NCBI RefSeq assembly: GCF_021261325.1
Contig: NZ_JAJSBI010000008.1
Span: 62,001 to 126,000 of the forward strand
DNA length: 64,000 nucleotides
Direction of reading: 5' to 3'
Origin: Streptomyces guryensis
GTDB lineage: Bacteria; Actinomycetota; Actinomycetes; Streptomycetales; Streptomycetaceae
Positions 8,313 through 15,466 of this stretch are shown here, in pieces (the stretch's first letter is position 1; each line of letters opens with the position of its first letter). Below the pieces are notes generated by a model. That model saw only the letters and a program-made list of their open reading frames with translations, had not been told where the DNA came from and searched no databases. The position numbers were made by a program, and so were the translations under genes.

Positions 8313-9973
8313 GCGTCGTCACCCTCACCCATAGGCACCCGCACACCCCGCTCGTCGGCGACCGACTCGGCGATGTCGTACCCGGCGTCGACATGCCGGA
8401 TGACACCCATGCCGGGGTCGTTCGTCAGCACCCGGCGGATCTTCTCCCCGGCGAGCTTGGTGCCGTCGGCGACCGAGACCTGCCCCGCGTGGATGGACCG
8501 CCCCATACCCACACCGCCACCGTGGTGGATGGACACCCAAGACGCCCCGGACGCGACGTTCACCATGGCGTTCAGCAGCGGCCAGTCGGCGATCGCGTCG
8601 GATCCGTCGAGCATGGCCTCGGTCTCGCGATACGGGGACGCCACGGACCCGCAGTCCAGATGATCCCGCCCGATGGCCAGCGGAGCCGCCAGCTCACCGC
8701 TCGCGACCATGTCGTTGAACCGCTCGCCCGCCTTGTCCCGCTCGCCGTAGCCGAGCCAGCAGATACGCGCGGGCAGGCCCTGGAAGTGGACCCGCTCCCC
8801 CGCCATCTTGATCCAGCGGGCGAGGGACTCGTTCTCGGGGAACAGGTCCAGGATCGCCTTGTCGGTCTTCGCGATGTCGGACGCCTCACCCGACAGGGCG
8901 GCCCACCGGAAGGGCCCCTTGCCCTCGCAGAACAGCGGCCGGATGTACGCGGGCACAAAACCCGGGAACGCGAACGCCCGCTCGTATCCAGCGAGTTGGG
9001 CCTCGCCGCGGATCGAGTTGCCGTAGTCGAAGACCTCCGCACCGGCATCCATGAAGCCGACCATCGCCTCGACATGCTTGGCCATCGACTCCCGCGCGCG
9101 CACCGTGAACCCGGCCGGGTCCTTGGCCGCCGCGTCCGCCATGTCGTCGAAGTCGACGCCCAGCGGCAGGTACGCAAGCGGGTCGTGGGCCGAGGTCTGG
9201 TCAGTGACGATGTCGATGGGGGCGCCCTCGGCGAGCATGCGGGGCAGCAGTTCGGCGGCGTTGCCCAGCAGGCCGATGGAGAGCGGGCGGCGGGCGTCGC
9301 GGGCCTCGACCGCGAGCTGGAGGGCGTGCTCCAGGCTGTCGGCCCTGACGTCCAGGTACCGGTGCTCGATACGGCGCTCGATGGCGCGCGGGTCGCAGTC
9401 GATGCAGAGGGCGACGCCGTCGTTCATGGTCACGGCGAGGGGCTGGGCGCCGCCCATGCCGCCGAGGCCGGCGGTGAGGGTGATCGTCCCGGCGAGGGTG
9501 CCGCCGAACTTCTTCGCGGCGACGGCGGCGAAGGTCTCGTAGGTGCCCTGGAGGATACCCTGGGTGCCGATGTAGATCCAGGAGCCGGCGGTCATCTGGC
9601 CGTACATGGTCAGGCCGAGGGCCTCCAGGCGGCGGAACTCCTCCCAGTTGGCCCAGTCGCCGACCAGGTTGGAGTTGGCGATGAGGACGCGCGGGGCCCA
9701 CTCGTGGGTCTGCATGACGCCGACCGGGCGGCCGGACTGGACCAGCATGGTCTCGTCCTGCTTCAGCCCCTTCAGCGTCCGCACCATCGCGTCGAAGGAG
9801 CGCCAGTCGCGGGCCGCCTTGCCCGTGCCGCCGTAGACGACGAGCTTGTCGGGGTGCTCGGCGACCTCCGGGTCGAGGTTGTTCTGCAGCATCCGCAGGG
9901 CGGCTTCCTGCTGCCATCCCAGGGCGCTCAGTTCCGTACCGCGCGGCGCTCGTACGGGGCGGGGTCCTGACAT
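8309..9973 (-). CDS. hutU: urocanate hydratase
   Basis: A 554-residue NAD-dependent urocanase that turns urocanate into imidazolonepropionate. Typical blocks are NLVGDWANWEEF, MTAGSWIYIGTQGILQG, the nucleotide-site GGMGGAQPLAV, the active-site region DQTSAHDPL and HHGGGVGMG near the C-terminus. Length is normal for the family. ATG at 9973 follows a TAGGAGG ribosome site. It is the first gene of a four-gene leftward operon with four-base overlaps at the first two junctions. A promoter with a possible internal operator lies just upstream. Confidence 0.97.
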   Translation of the reverse strand: MSGPRPVRAPRGTELSALGWQQEAALRMLQNNLDPEVAEHPDKLVVYGGTGKAARDWRSFDAMVRTLKGLKQDETMLVQSGRPVGVMQTHEWAPRVLIANSNLVGDWANWEEFRRLEALGLTMYGQMTAGSWIYIGTQGILQGTYETFAAVAAKKFGGTLAGTITLTAGLGGMGGAQPLAVTMNDGVALCIDCDPRAIERRIEHRYLDVRADSLEHALQLAVEARDARRPLSIGLLGNAAELLPRMLAEGAPIDIVTDQTSAHDPLAYLPLGVDFDDMADAAAKDPAGFTVRARESMAKHVEAMVGFMDAGAEVFDYGNSIRGEAQLAGYERAFAFPGFVPAYIRPLFCEGKGPFRWAALSGEASDIAKTDKAILDLFPENESLARWIKMAGERVHFQGLPARICWLGYGERDKAGERFNDMVASGELAAPLAIGRDHLDCGSVASPYRETEAMLDGSDAIADWPLLNAMVNVASGASWVSIHHGGGVGMGRSIHAGQVSVADGTKLAGEKIRRVLTNDPGMGVIRHVDAGYDIAESVADERGVRVPMGEGDDA

Positions 9974-10011
9974 GGTCTGCCTCCTAGCGGATTGTTGCTG
10001 CCGTTATTCAC

Positions 10012-10040
10012 ATCCTGACCTTCTGAATAGAACTAGTCAA
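10012..10040 (-). promoter_or_regulatory. hutU promoter with possible operator between -35 and -10
   Basis: On the minus strand TTGACT (10040-10035) is separated by 17 bases from CAGGAT (10017-10012), a good streptomycete vegetative promoter. The spacer holds CTATTCAG (10030-10023) inside the imperfect palindrome TTCT-ATTC-AGAA (10032-10021). The same octamer recurs just after a TTGACA at 17066-17073 in front of the ABC importer. Regulation through this site is inference. Confidence 0.6.
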
Positions 10041-10120
10041 TACATCCGCGGGCCAGCGTGGGCCCACCGCAGATGTTTGGCTGGATACACGGGCACAGAA
10101 GACGAGGAACGGGGGATGTC

Positions 10121-11497
10121 ATGGACGGCAGGTACGGGGACGGGGACGGGGCCGAGCGGACGACCCGGCGTGACGACGCGGTACGGGCCGCCGTGGAGCA
10201 GGGACTGCTGGGGCCCGGCACCCCCATCGTGGGGCTGCTCGACGTCACCGGCATCCGGGAGGCGACCGCCGAGCTGCGGGCCGCGTTCGACGCGGTCACG
10301 GCGCCCGGCACACCCGTGCTGCACGCCTTCGCGGTGAAGGCGACCCCGCTGGTGCCGGTGCTGCGGCTGCTGCGCGCGGAGGGGATCGGCGCGGAGGTGG
10401 CGAGCCCGGGCGAGCTGGCGCTGGCGCGGGCGGCCGGGGTGGCGCCGAACCGTACGGTTTTGGACTCGCCCGCGAAGACACCGGCCGAACTGCGGGAGGC
10501 GCTGGCGCTGGGGATCGCCGTCAACGCGGACAACCCGCAGGAGCTGGCGCGCATCGACGGCCTGATGCGGTCGGCCACCAGCCGCTCCCCGCTCGGGATC
10601 CGGGTGAACCCGCAGGTCGGCGGGGGCTCCATCGAGGCGACGTCGACCGCGACGACGACTTCGAAGTTCGGGGTGGCGCTGCGCGACGAAGGGGCGCGCG
10701 AGTGGGTCGTACGGGCGTACGCGGACCGCCCGTGGCTGACACGGCTGCACGCGCACACCGGGTCCCAGGGCATTCCGCTCTCGCTGATGGTGCGGGGCGC
10801 GGCCGAGGCGTATGCGCTCGCGGAGGAGATCAACCGGCGGCTCGGGCGCCCGCAGATCGACACGCTCGACATCGGCGGCGGGCTGCCGGTGAACTTCGGC
10901 TCGGACGGCACGACACCGACGTACGCGCAGTACGCGCGGCTGCTGAGCGAGGCGGTGCCGGGATTGTTCGGCGGGCGGTACGGGCTGGTGACCGAGTTCG
11001 GGCGGTCGCTGCTGGCCAAGCACGGCACGGTGGTGGCCCGGGTGGAGTACGCCAAGAGCGCGGGCGGCCGGCCGGTCGCGGTCACACACGCGGGTGTGCA
11101 GGTGGCGACGCGGACGGTGTACGCGCCCGGGGCGTGGCCGCTCAGGATCGCCGCCTACGACGGCAAGGGGCGCGCCAAGGCGGGCCCGGCGGTCGTGCAG
11201 GACGTCGCCGGACCCGCCTGCTTCTCGGGCGACCTGCTGGCCGAGGGACGGGCGCTGCCGCTGCTGGAGCAGGGGGACTACGCGGCAGCGCTGGACACGG
11301 GGGCGTACTACTTCGCGCACCACTACGCGTACAACTCCCTTGCCCGGCCCGGGATCTACGGCTTCGCGCCGGACGGGGCCGGGGGCATCGCCTTCGCGAC
11401 CGTCCGGGAGCCGCAGAGCCTCGACGAGATCGTGGCCGAGGCAGGAGGGGCGCACACGGACTCGCTCACCACCCTGCGCGCGCCTGACCACCGTTGA
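10121..11497 (+). CDS. type III PLP-dependent decarboxylase-like protein (LysA/Y4yA family)
   Basis: A 458-residue alanine-racemase-fold protein related to diaminopimelate decarboxylase. The likely PLP lysine is in HAFAVKATPL (about residue 70). Other blocks are ASPGELALARAAG, HTGSQG, DTLDIGGGLPVNF and the C-terminal GAYYFAHHYAYNS. The usual decarboxylase cysteine block appears as ACFSGDLLAEG. It is monocistronic, divergent from hutU, with the ATG at 10121 preceded by GGGGGA. It is probably not the biosynthetic LysA, which should be elsewhere, and its amino-acid substrate cannot be told from the sequence. Adjacency to hut genes does not by itself place it in that pathway. Confidence 0.8.
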   Translation: MDGRYGDGDGAERTTRRDDAVRAAVEQGLLGPGTPIVGLLDVTGIREATAELRAAFDAVTAPGTPVLHAFAVKATPLVPVLRLLRAEGIGAEVASPGELALARAAGVAPNRTVLDSPAKTPAELREALALGIAVNADNPQELARIDGLMRSATSRSPLGIRVNPQVGGGSIEATSTATTTSKFGVALRDEGAREWVVRAYADRPWLTRLHAHTGSQGIPLSLMVRGAAEAYALAEEINRRLGRPQIDTLDIGGGLPVNFGSDGTTPTYAQYARLLSEAVPGLFGGRYGLVTEFGRSLLAKHGTVVARVEYAKSAGGRPVAVTHAGVQVATRTVYAPGAWPLRIAAYDGKGRAKAGPAVVQDVAGPACFSGDLLAEGRALPLLEQGDYAAALDTGAYYFAHHYAYNSLARPGIYGFAPDGAGGIAFATVREPQSLDEIVAEAGGAHTDSLTTLRAPDHR

Positions 11498-11549
11498 CGC
11501 ACCCCGGTGGATCCGATGGTCAACTATGGGGGAATCAAGGCAAGTTGAC
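11493..11549 (+). promoter_or_regulatory. three spaced GTTGAC/GTCAAC hexamers before the roadblock operon
   Basis: GTTGAC at 11493-11498, its reverse complement GTCAAC at 11519-11524 and GTTGAC again at 11544-11549 are spaced 26 and 25 bases apart, about two and a half helical turns. They start at the stop codon of the decarboxylase-like gene and end about 118 bases before the first roadblock gene. The role is unknown. One of them could serve as a -35 element. Confidence 0.35.
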
Positions 11550-11666
11550 CCACCTTAGTCGCCCGCCGCATGTTCCACTGGAAAATGCCAGAATGCTCAC
11601 CCCTCGCGCACACGTTGCGTAGTTTCGGCGTCACTCAGCCGAACCGCAGGCGGGAGGGGAGCCACG

Positions 11667-12074
11667 GTGCCCGGAATCGACGAGTGTCTGCTGGAAGCGA
11701 TGCGACTGCCCGGTGCGCGGGGGGCCGCGCTGATCGACTGGATGAGCGGGCTGGCCCTGGGCGTCGTCGGGGAGTCCCCGGGCGGCGATCAGGAGACGGC
11801 CGCGGTGGAGGCCGCCGAGATCGCCCGGCTGGCCGCCGAGCAGCACGCGTTCGCGCCCGCCGCCGATCCGGACGACGGCGCGGCCGCCGACGCGGATCCA
11901 CCGGTCGAGGACCTGATCGTCAGCAACCGGGACAGCTATCACGTGCTGCGGTTCGTCGGGGCCTCCTTCGACGGCAGCGTCTTCCTGCACCTGTGGCTGG
12001 CCCGCGCGGAGGGCAACCTCGCCCTGGCGCGCATCCGGCTGGGCGAGATGGCCGAACGGCTGGTGCTGGCATGA
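11667..12074 (+). CDS. roadblock/LC7-family protein
   Basis: A 135-residue roadblock-like protein. The N-terminal half carries LPGARGAALIDWMSGLALG, the strand-turn-strand signature shared with the third roadblock gene downstream. An acidic Ala/Asp-rich insertion (residues about 55-80) follows, then SYHVLRFVGASFDGSVFLHLWLAR, the last strands and helix. GTG start with GGAGGGGAG upstream. It opens a four-gene operon and overlaps the next gene by four bases (ATGA). In bacteria these folds usually regulate small GTPases (MglB, CvnB), but no GTPase gene is adjacent here. Confidence 0.8.
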   Translation: MPGIDECLLEAMRLPGARGAALIDWMSGLALGVVGESPGGDQETAAVEAAEIARLAAEQHAFAPAADPDDGAAADADPPVEDLIVSNRDSYHVLRFVGASFDGSVFLHLWLARAEGNLALARIRLGEMAERLVLA

Positions 12075-12964
12075 CCGCGGTCCGGACGGCGGAACCCCCG
12101 CGCCTGCCCGTGCGCAGCAAGACCGCGGCCGGCGAGCGGGGGTGGGGCGGCGTCTCGCCGATGCTGACCCGGCTCGCCGCCGAGCGGGCCACCGGCGTCC
12201 TGGTCCGCGAGCGCGGCACCCTTCACCTCGCCGACGGCCTGGTCGTGCACGCCGAGAGCCCGTCCGCACCCGGCCTGGACACCCTCCTCACGGCCCACGG
12301 CACGCTGCCCCCCGAGGCCTGGCAGCGGGCGCTCACGGAGGCGGACGACGGTCGCGGAGTCGCCCGCCATCTCGTCGACGGCGGCCATCTCACCCCCGGC
12401 GCACTGGAGTTGTGCCACCTGACGGCCGTGTACGACGCCGCGTACTTCGCCCTCGCCCCCAGCAGCACGCCCGGCCGCTTCCGCTACGGCACCGCACACC
12501 GGCTCGGCCCGATCCGCCCGGTCCCGGTGGCCGCCCTGGAACACGAGACGCTGCGCCGCCGCGACCTCCTCCACCGCATCTGGCCGGACCCGGGGACGGA
12601 CGAGGCCCCCCTGATCCGCGCGGACCCCGTGGCGGCCCCCGCCCTCACCCGCCGCCAGCAGACGGTGCTGGACCGGGTGAACGGCGTGCGCACGGCGCCG
12701 GACATCGCCCGCGAACTGGGCCGCCTGGCCTTCCACACACTGGTGGACGTGCGGCGGCTGATGGCGGCGGGAGTCGTGTCACCACTGCCCAGGCCCGCAC
12801 ACCCGAAGCCCACCGAGCCGAGGCGCGCCGAGCCGAGGCGCGCCCGCGGCGAGCCGCCGCCGGTGCCGGTTCCGGTGCCGGTGCCGACCGGCCTCGTAGA
12901 GCTGCCGCCCGATCCCCACACCACCTTGCTGAAGAGGCTCAGGGATGCGCTGGAGGCCCTTTGA
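12071..12964 (+). CDS. PATAN (DUF4388)-like regulatory protein with C-terminal winged helix
   Basis: A 297-residue protein. Residues about 28-150 resemble the PATAN/DUF4388 fold, with ERATGVLVRERGTLHLADG and VVHAESPSAPGLD matching its G-x-L-hydrophobic and hA-G patterns. Residues about 195-240 (RQQTVLDRVNGVRTAPDIAR and the following segment) look like a winged-helix or PATAN-linked helical repeat. The rest is a Pro/Arg-rich tail with a short Pro-Val repeat. The start overlaps the upstream roadblock gene by four bases. The family is usually regulatory and is often found with roadblock proteins and two-component systems. The domain call is from pattern only. Confidence 0.65.
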   Translation: MTAVRTAEPPRLPVRSKTAAGERGWGGVSPMLTRLAAERATGVLVRERGTLHLADGLVVHAESPSAPGLDTLLTAHGTLPPEAWQRALTEADDGRGVARHLVDGGHLTPGALELCHLTAVYDAAYFALAPSSTPGRFRYGTAHRLGPIRPVPVAALEHETLRRRDLLHRIWPDPGTDEAPLIRADPVAAPALTRRQQTVLDRVNGVRTAPDIARELGRLAFHTLVDVRRLMAAGVVSPLPRPAHPKPTEPRRAEPRRARGEPPPVPVPVPVPTGLVELPPDPHTTLLKRLRDALEAL

Positions 12965-12986
12965 CTGGTTCGAGAGGAGACACCGG

Positions 12987-13505
12987 ATGGCTGTCGACCC
13001 GCACATCCTTGACGAGCTGCGCCGTCTGAGAGCCCGCGTCCCCCAGCTCACCGGCGCCCTGGCGACCGGCGTCGACGGGCGCGTCCTCGCCCACGACACC
13101 CCGGGCGTCGAGCCGAACGGCATGGCCGCGCTCGTCGAGACCGCGCACGGAGCGGCCGCGAAGCTGGCGGACGCGACGGGGCAGGGCGAGTTCCGCGAAC
13201 TGCTGGTGCGGGGCGTGTACGGCTACGTGGCGACGTACGCGGCGGGCGGCGCAGCCGTGCTGACGCTGCTCGCCCAGGACAGGGTGAACCTCGGCCGGCT
13301 CCTCCTGGAGGGCCGCCGGGCAGCCGCCCGCATCGGCGAGCTCGGCGACAGCCGCACGACACCCGCGAACCAGACCAGACCGGCCAGGGAAGCCAAGCCC
13401 GACCCCGCACCGGAGACCAAACCGGCCGCCCCGAGGACCAGAACCCCGCGCGCACCCCGCACCACAACCACCAACACCAACGCGCGCACCACCACCGAAA
13501 GTTGA
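12987..13505 (+). CDS. roadblock/LC7-family protein with basic Thr/Pro-rich tail
   Basis: A 172-residue protein. Residues 1-115 fit a roadblock fold (LTGALATGVDGRVLAHDTPG, then FRELLVRGVYGYVATYAAGG and LLAQDRVNLGRLLLEGRRAA). Residues about 120-172 are a Lys/Pro/Thr/Arg-rich tail, probably disordered. I choose the ATG at 12987, preceded by GAGAGGAGA. An ATG at 12945 in frame would add 14 residues and overlap the PATAN gene. It is the third gene of the operon. Confidence 0.75.
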   Translation: MAVDPHILDELRRLRARVPQLTGALATGVDGRVLAHDTPGVEPNGMAALVETAHGAAAKLADATGQGEFRELLVRGVYGYVATYAAGGAAVLTLLAQDRVNLGRLLLEGRRAAARIGELGDSRTTPANQTRPAREAKPDPAPETKPAAPRTRTPRAPRTTTTNTNARTTTES

Positions 13506-13525
13506 GAGGAACCGAGGAGCACGTC

Positions 13526-13900
13526 ATGGCCAACACCGAAACCACACTGAAAGAGGCGCTCGCCTCCATCGAGGGCGCCACGGGCGTCGCGCTCGTCGAC
13601 TACACCAGCGGCATGGCACTGGGCACGATGGGCGGCAGCAAGGGCTTCGACCTCAATGTCGCCGCCGCCGGCAACACCGACGTCGTCCGCGCCAAGATGC
13701 GCACCATGGAGCACCTCGGGCTGAAGGGCCAGATCGAGGACATCCTGATCACACTGAGCGACCAGTACCACCTGATCCGCCTGATCAGCGGGCGCGGCGG
13801 CAACGGTCTCTTCCTGTACCTGGTGCTCGACGCCAAGAGGTCCAACCTGGCGATGGCCCGCCACCAGCTGAAGAGGATCGAGGAGGATCTCGAAGTCTGA
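13526..13900 (+). CDS. roadblock/LC7-family protein, short form
   Basis: A 124-residue minimal roadblock domain. IEGATGVALVDYTSGMALGT gives the first strands, RAKMRTMEHLGLKGQIEDI the central helix and DQYHLIRLISGRGGNGLFLY with LDAKRSNLAMARHQLKRIEE the end. ATG at 13526 has GAGGAG upstream; a frame-extending start at 13502 lacks one. It is the last gene of the roadblock/PATAN operon, 20 bases after the preceding stop. Strong similarity in pattern to the first gene suggests gene duplication and possible heterodimers. Confidence 0.8.
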   Translation: MANTETTLKEALASIEGATGVALVDYTSGMALGTMGGSKGFDLNVAAAGNTDVVRAKMRTMEHLGLKGQIEDILITLSDQYHLIRLISGRGGNGLFLYLVLDAKRSNLAMARHQLKRIEEDLEV

Positions 13901-13926
13901 GTTCGCGAGCACCTCGACGTCCGAGT

Positions 13927-14265
13927 TCAGACGAGTGCCGCGGTGCGGCGCCGCGCTCCACCCGGAGCCGCGTCGCCGGCCGCGATGCCCGTGCTGCGGT
14001 ACGCCTTGACGGCCTTGCCGGCCGGGCGGCCGCCGTGCGCGTCGAGCCAGTCGACCCGCACCCACAGCAGGGCGTCATCGGCCCGTTCGCGCCGCCCGAG
14101 CCAGGCGGCCTTCAGCCGCAGCCCGGTGCCGCATCCGGCGAGCAGCATGCCCCCGGCGGCAGGCACCGCGAACGCGCTGCCCAGCGCCGCCGCGAACGCC
14201 GGCAGCAGCCACCAGCGGTGCCCCCGGCGCCAGTTGCGCACGCTCACCGCGCGGTCCTGGAGCAC
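13927..14265 (-). CDS. small membrane protein of unknown function
   Basis: An open frame of 112 residues with one or two hydrophobic helices (WWLLPAFAAALGSAFAVPAA and AGGMLLAGCGTGL) and a basic C-terminal part containing LLWVRVDWLDAHGG. No family was recognised. The GTG at 14265 has no clear ribosome site; a GTG at 14247 is equally possible. It follows another small membrane protein on the same strand by 24 bases and faces the roadblock operon tail to tail. Confidence 0.5.
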   Translation of the reverse strand: MLQDRAVSVRNWRRGHRWWLLPAFAAALGSAFAVPAAGGMLLAGCGTGLRLKAAWLGRRERADDALLWVRVDWLDAHGGRPAGKAVKAYRSTGIAAGDAAPGGARRRTAALV

Positions 14266-14289
14266 GTCGTGCCGGCCGGCGCGGGCGGC

Positions 14290-14520
14290 CTACCGGGCGA
14301 GTCCGGCGTACCGCTTGCGGCGGGCGTACGCGACGACGGCCGTCGCGACGATGAACAGCGCCGCTCCCGCCATGACCCCGATCCGCCGGCCCGTGACCCC
14401 TGGCACCAGCACCCCGACTCCCGCCGCGAACACCCCGGCCCACCACAGCGGTGCGGCTCCGGCCCGTACGACGACGGCCACCCGAGCCAGACCCTGAGCC
14501 CTGCCCTCTCCGTGTGCCAC
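14290..14520 (-). CDS. small two-helix membrane protein
   Basis: A 76-residue protein with two hydrophobic segments (about residues 24-42 and 47-64) and a basic end (RRKRYAGLAR), so probably two transmembrane helices with cytoplasmic termini. GTG at 14520 is chosen because GGGAG precedes it by six bases; a GTG at 14538 is also in frame. Function unknown. It is likely transcribed with the membrane protein downstream. Confidence 0.55.
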   Translation of the reverse strand: MAHGEGRAQGLARVAVVVRAGAAPLWWAGVFAAGVGVLVPGVTGRRIGVMAGAALFIVATAVVAYARRKRYAGLAR

Positions 14521-14605
14521 GTCCGTCTCCCGTCTCACGTCTGTGCGGCATCCGTGAGACGCACGCTAGCGAGGCAACGTGAGACGAATCTGAAAACGTG
14601 GGGGC

Positions 14606-15466
14606 CTACTCCACGAACAGGCCCCGCGCCGCCGCCCGTGCGTCGAACTCCTCCAGGCGGGCCTGCGCGTCCGGCAGGTCGTCGCACATCGCCTCCAGCA
14701 GGACGCGGCCCAGCAGCATCGGCGCGCAGGCGGTGTCGAAGGCGAGGCCCGTGCCGACGGCGGCGGGCAGGAGCAGGTCGGAGACCTTGGCGACCGGTGC
14801 GAAGGCCGAGTCGGCGACCGTCACCACCGTCAGGCCGGCCTCCTTCGCGAAGGCCAGCGTGTCCACGACCTCACGCGGATGCCGGGGCAGCGCGAAGCAC
14901 AGCAGCGCCGTCGCACCGGCCCGTACGGCGGCCTCGATGCGGTCGTGGATCATCGTGCCGCCCTCGTGCAGCAGCCGTACGTCCGGGTGGACCTTGGCGG
15001 CGAAGTAGCCGAAGCCGTAGGCCTGGGAGGCGGCGGCGCGAAGGCCGAGGACGGGCAGCGGGCGGGAGGCCGCCAGCAGCCGGCCCGCCTTCTGCACGGG
15101 CCGGGGGTCGGCGAGCAGCTCGGCGAGGTGCCTGAGGTTCTCGATCTCGGCCTCCACGGCCTGCTGGTACTCGTTGTACGAGCCGGCGTCCGCCGTCTGT
15201 TCGGCGGGGGCGACCTCGCGCAGGTGCTTGCGCAGCGCCGGGTAGCCGTCGAAGCCGAGGGCGACGGCGAAGCGGGTCACGGACGGCTGGCTGACCCCGG
15301 CCAGTTCGGCCAGCTCCACGCTGGACAGGAACGGCACGTCGGCGGCCCGCCGCACCATGCTGTGCGCGATGCGCCGCTGCGTCGGCGTCAGCCGGTGCCC
15401 CTCGAAGAGCGCCTGCAGCCGGCCCGCCGGACTGTCCACCACGCTGATGTCCTTCTCCGTGCTCAT
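14606..15466 (-). CDS. MurR/RpiR-family transcriptional regulator
   Basis: A 286-residue regulator with an N-terminal HTH_6 domain (residues about 20-85, with SSVELAELAGVSQPSVTRFA as the recognition region) and a C-terminal SIS domain (about 115-260). The SIS domain normally binds a phosphosugar or similar effector, and in hut-linked relatives a pathway intermediate is plausible. The start overlaps the upstream lyase-like gene by four bases (ATGA), so the two are co-transcribed. It is the obvious candidate regulator of the lyase and the divergent importer. Confidence 0.9.
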   Translation of the reverse strand: MSTEKDISVVDSPAGRLQALFEGHRLTPTQRRIAHSMVRRAADVPFLSSVELAELAGVSQPSVTRFAVALGFDGYPALRKHLREVAPAEQTADAGSYNEYQQAVEAEIENLRHLAELLADPRPVQKAGRLLAASRPLPVLGLRAAASQAYGFGYFAAKVHPDVRLLHEGGTMIHDRIEAAVRAGATALLCFALPRHPREVVDTLAFAKEAGLTVVTVADSAFAPVAKVSDLLLPAAVGTGLAFDTACAPMLLGRVLLEAMCDDLPDAQARLEEFDARAAARGLFVE

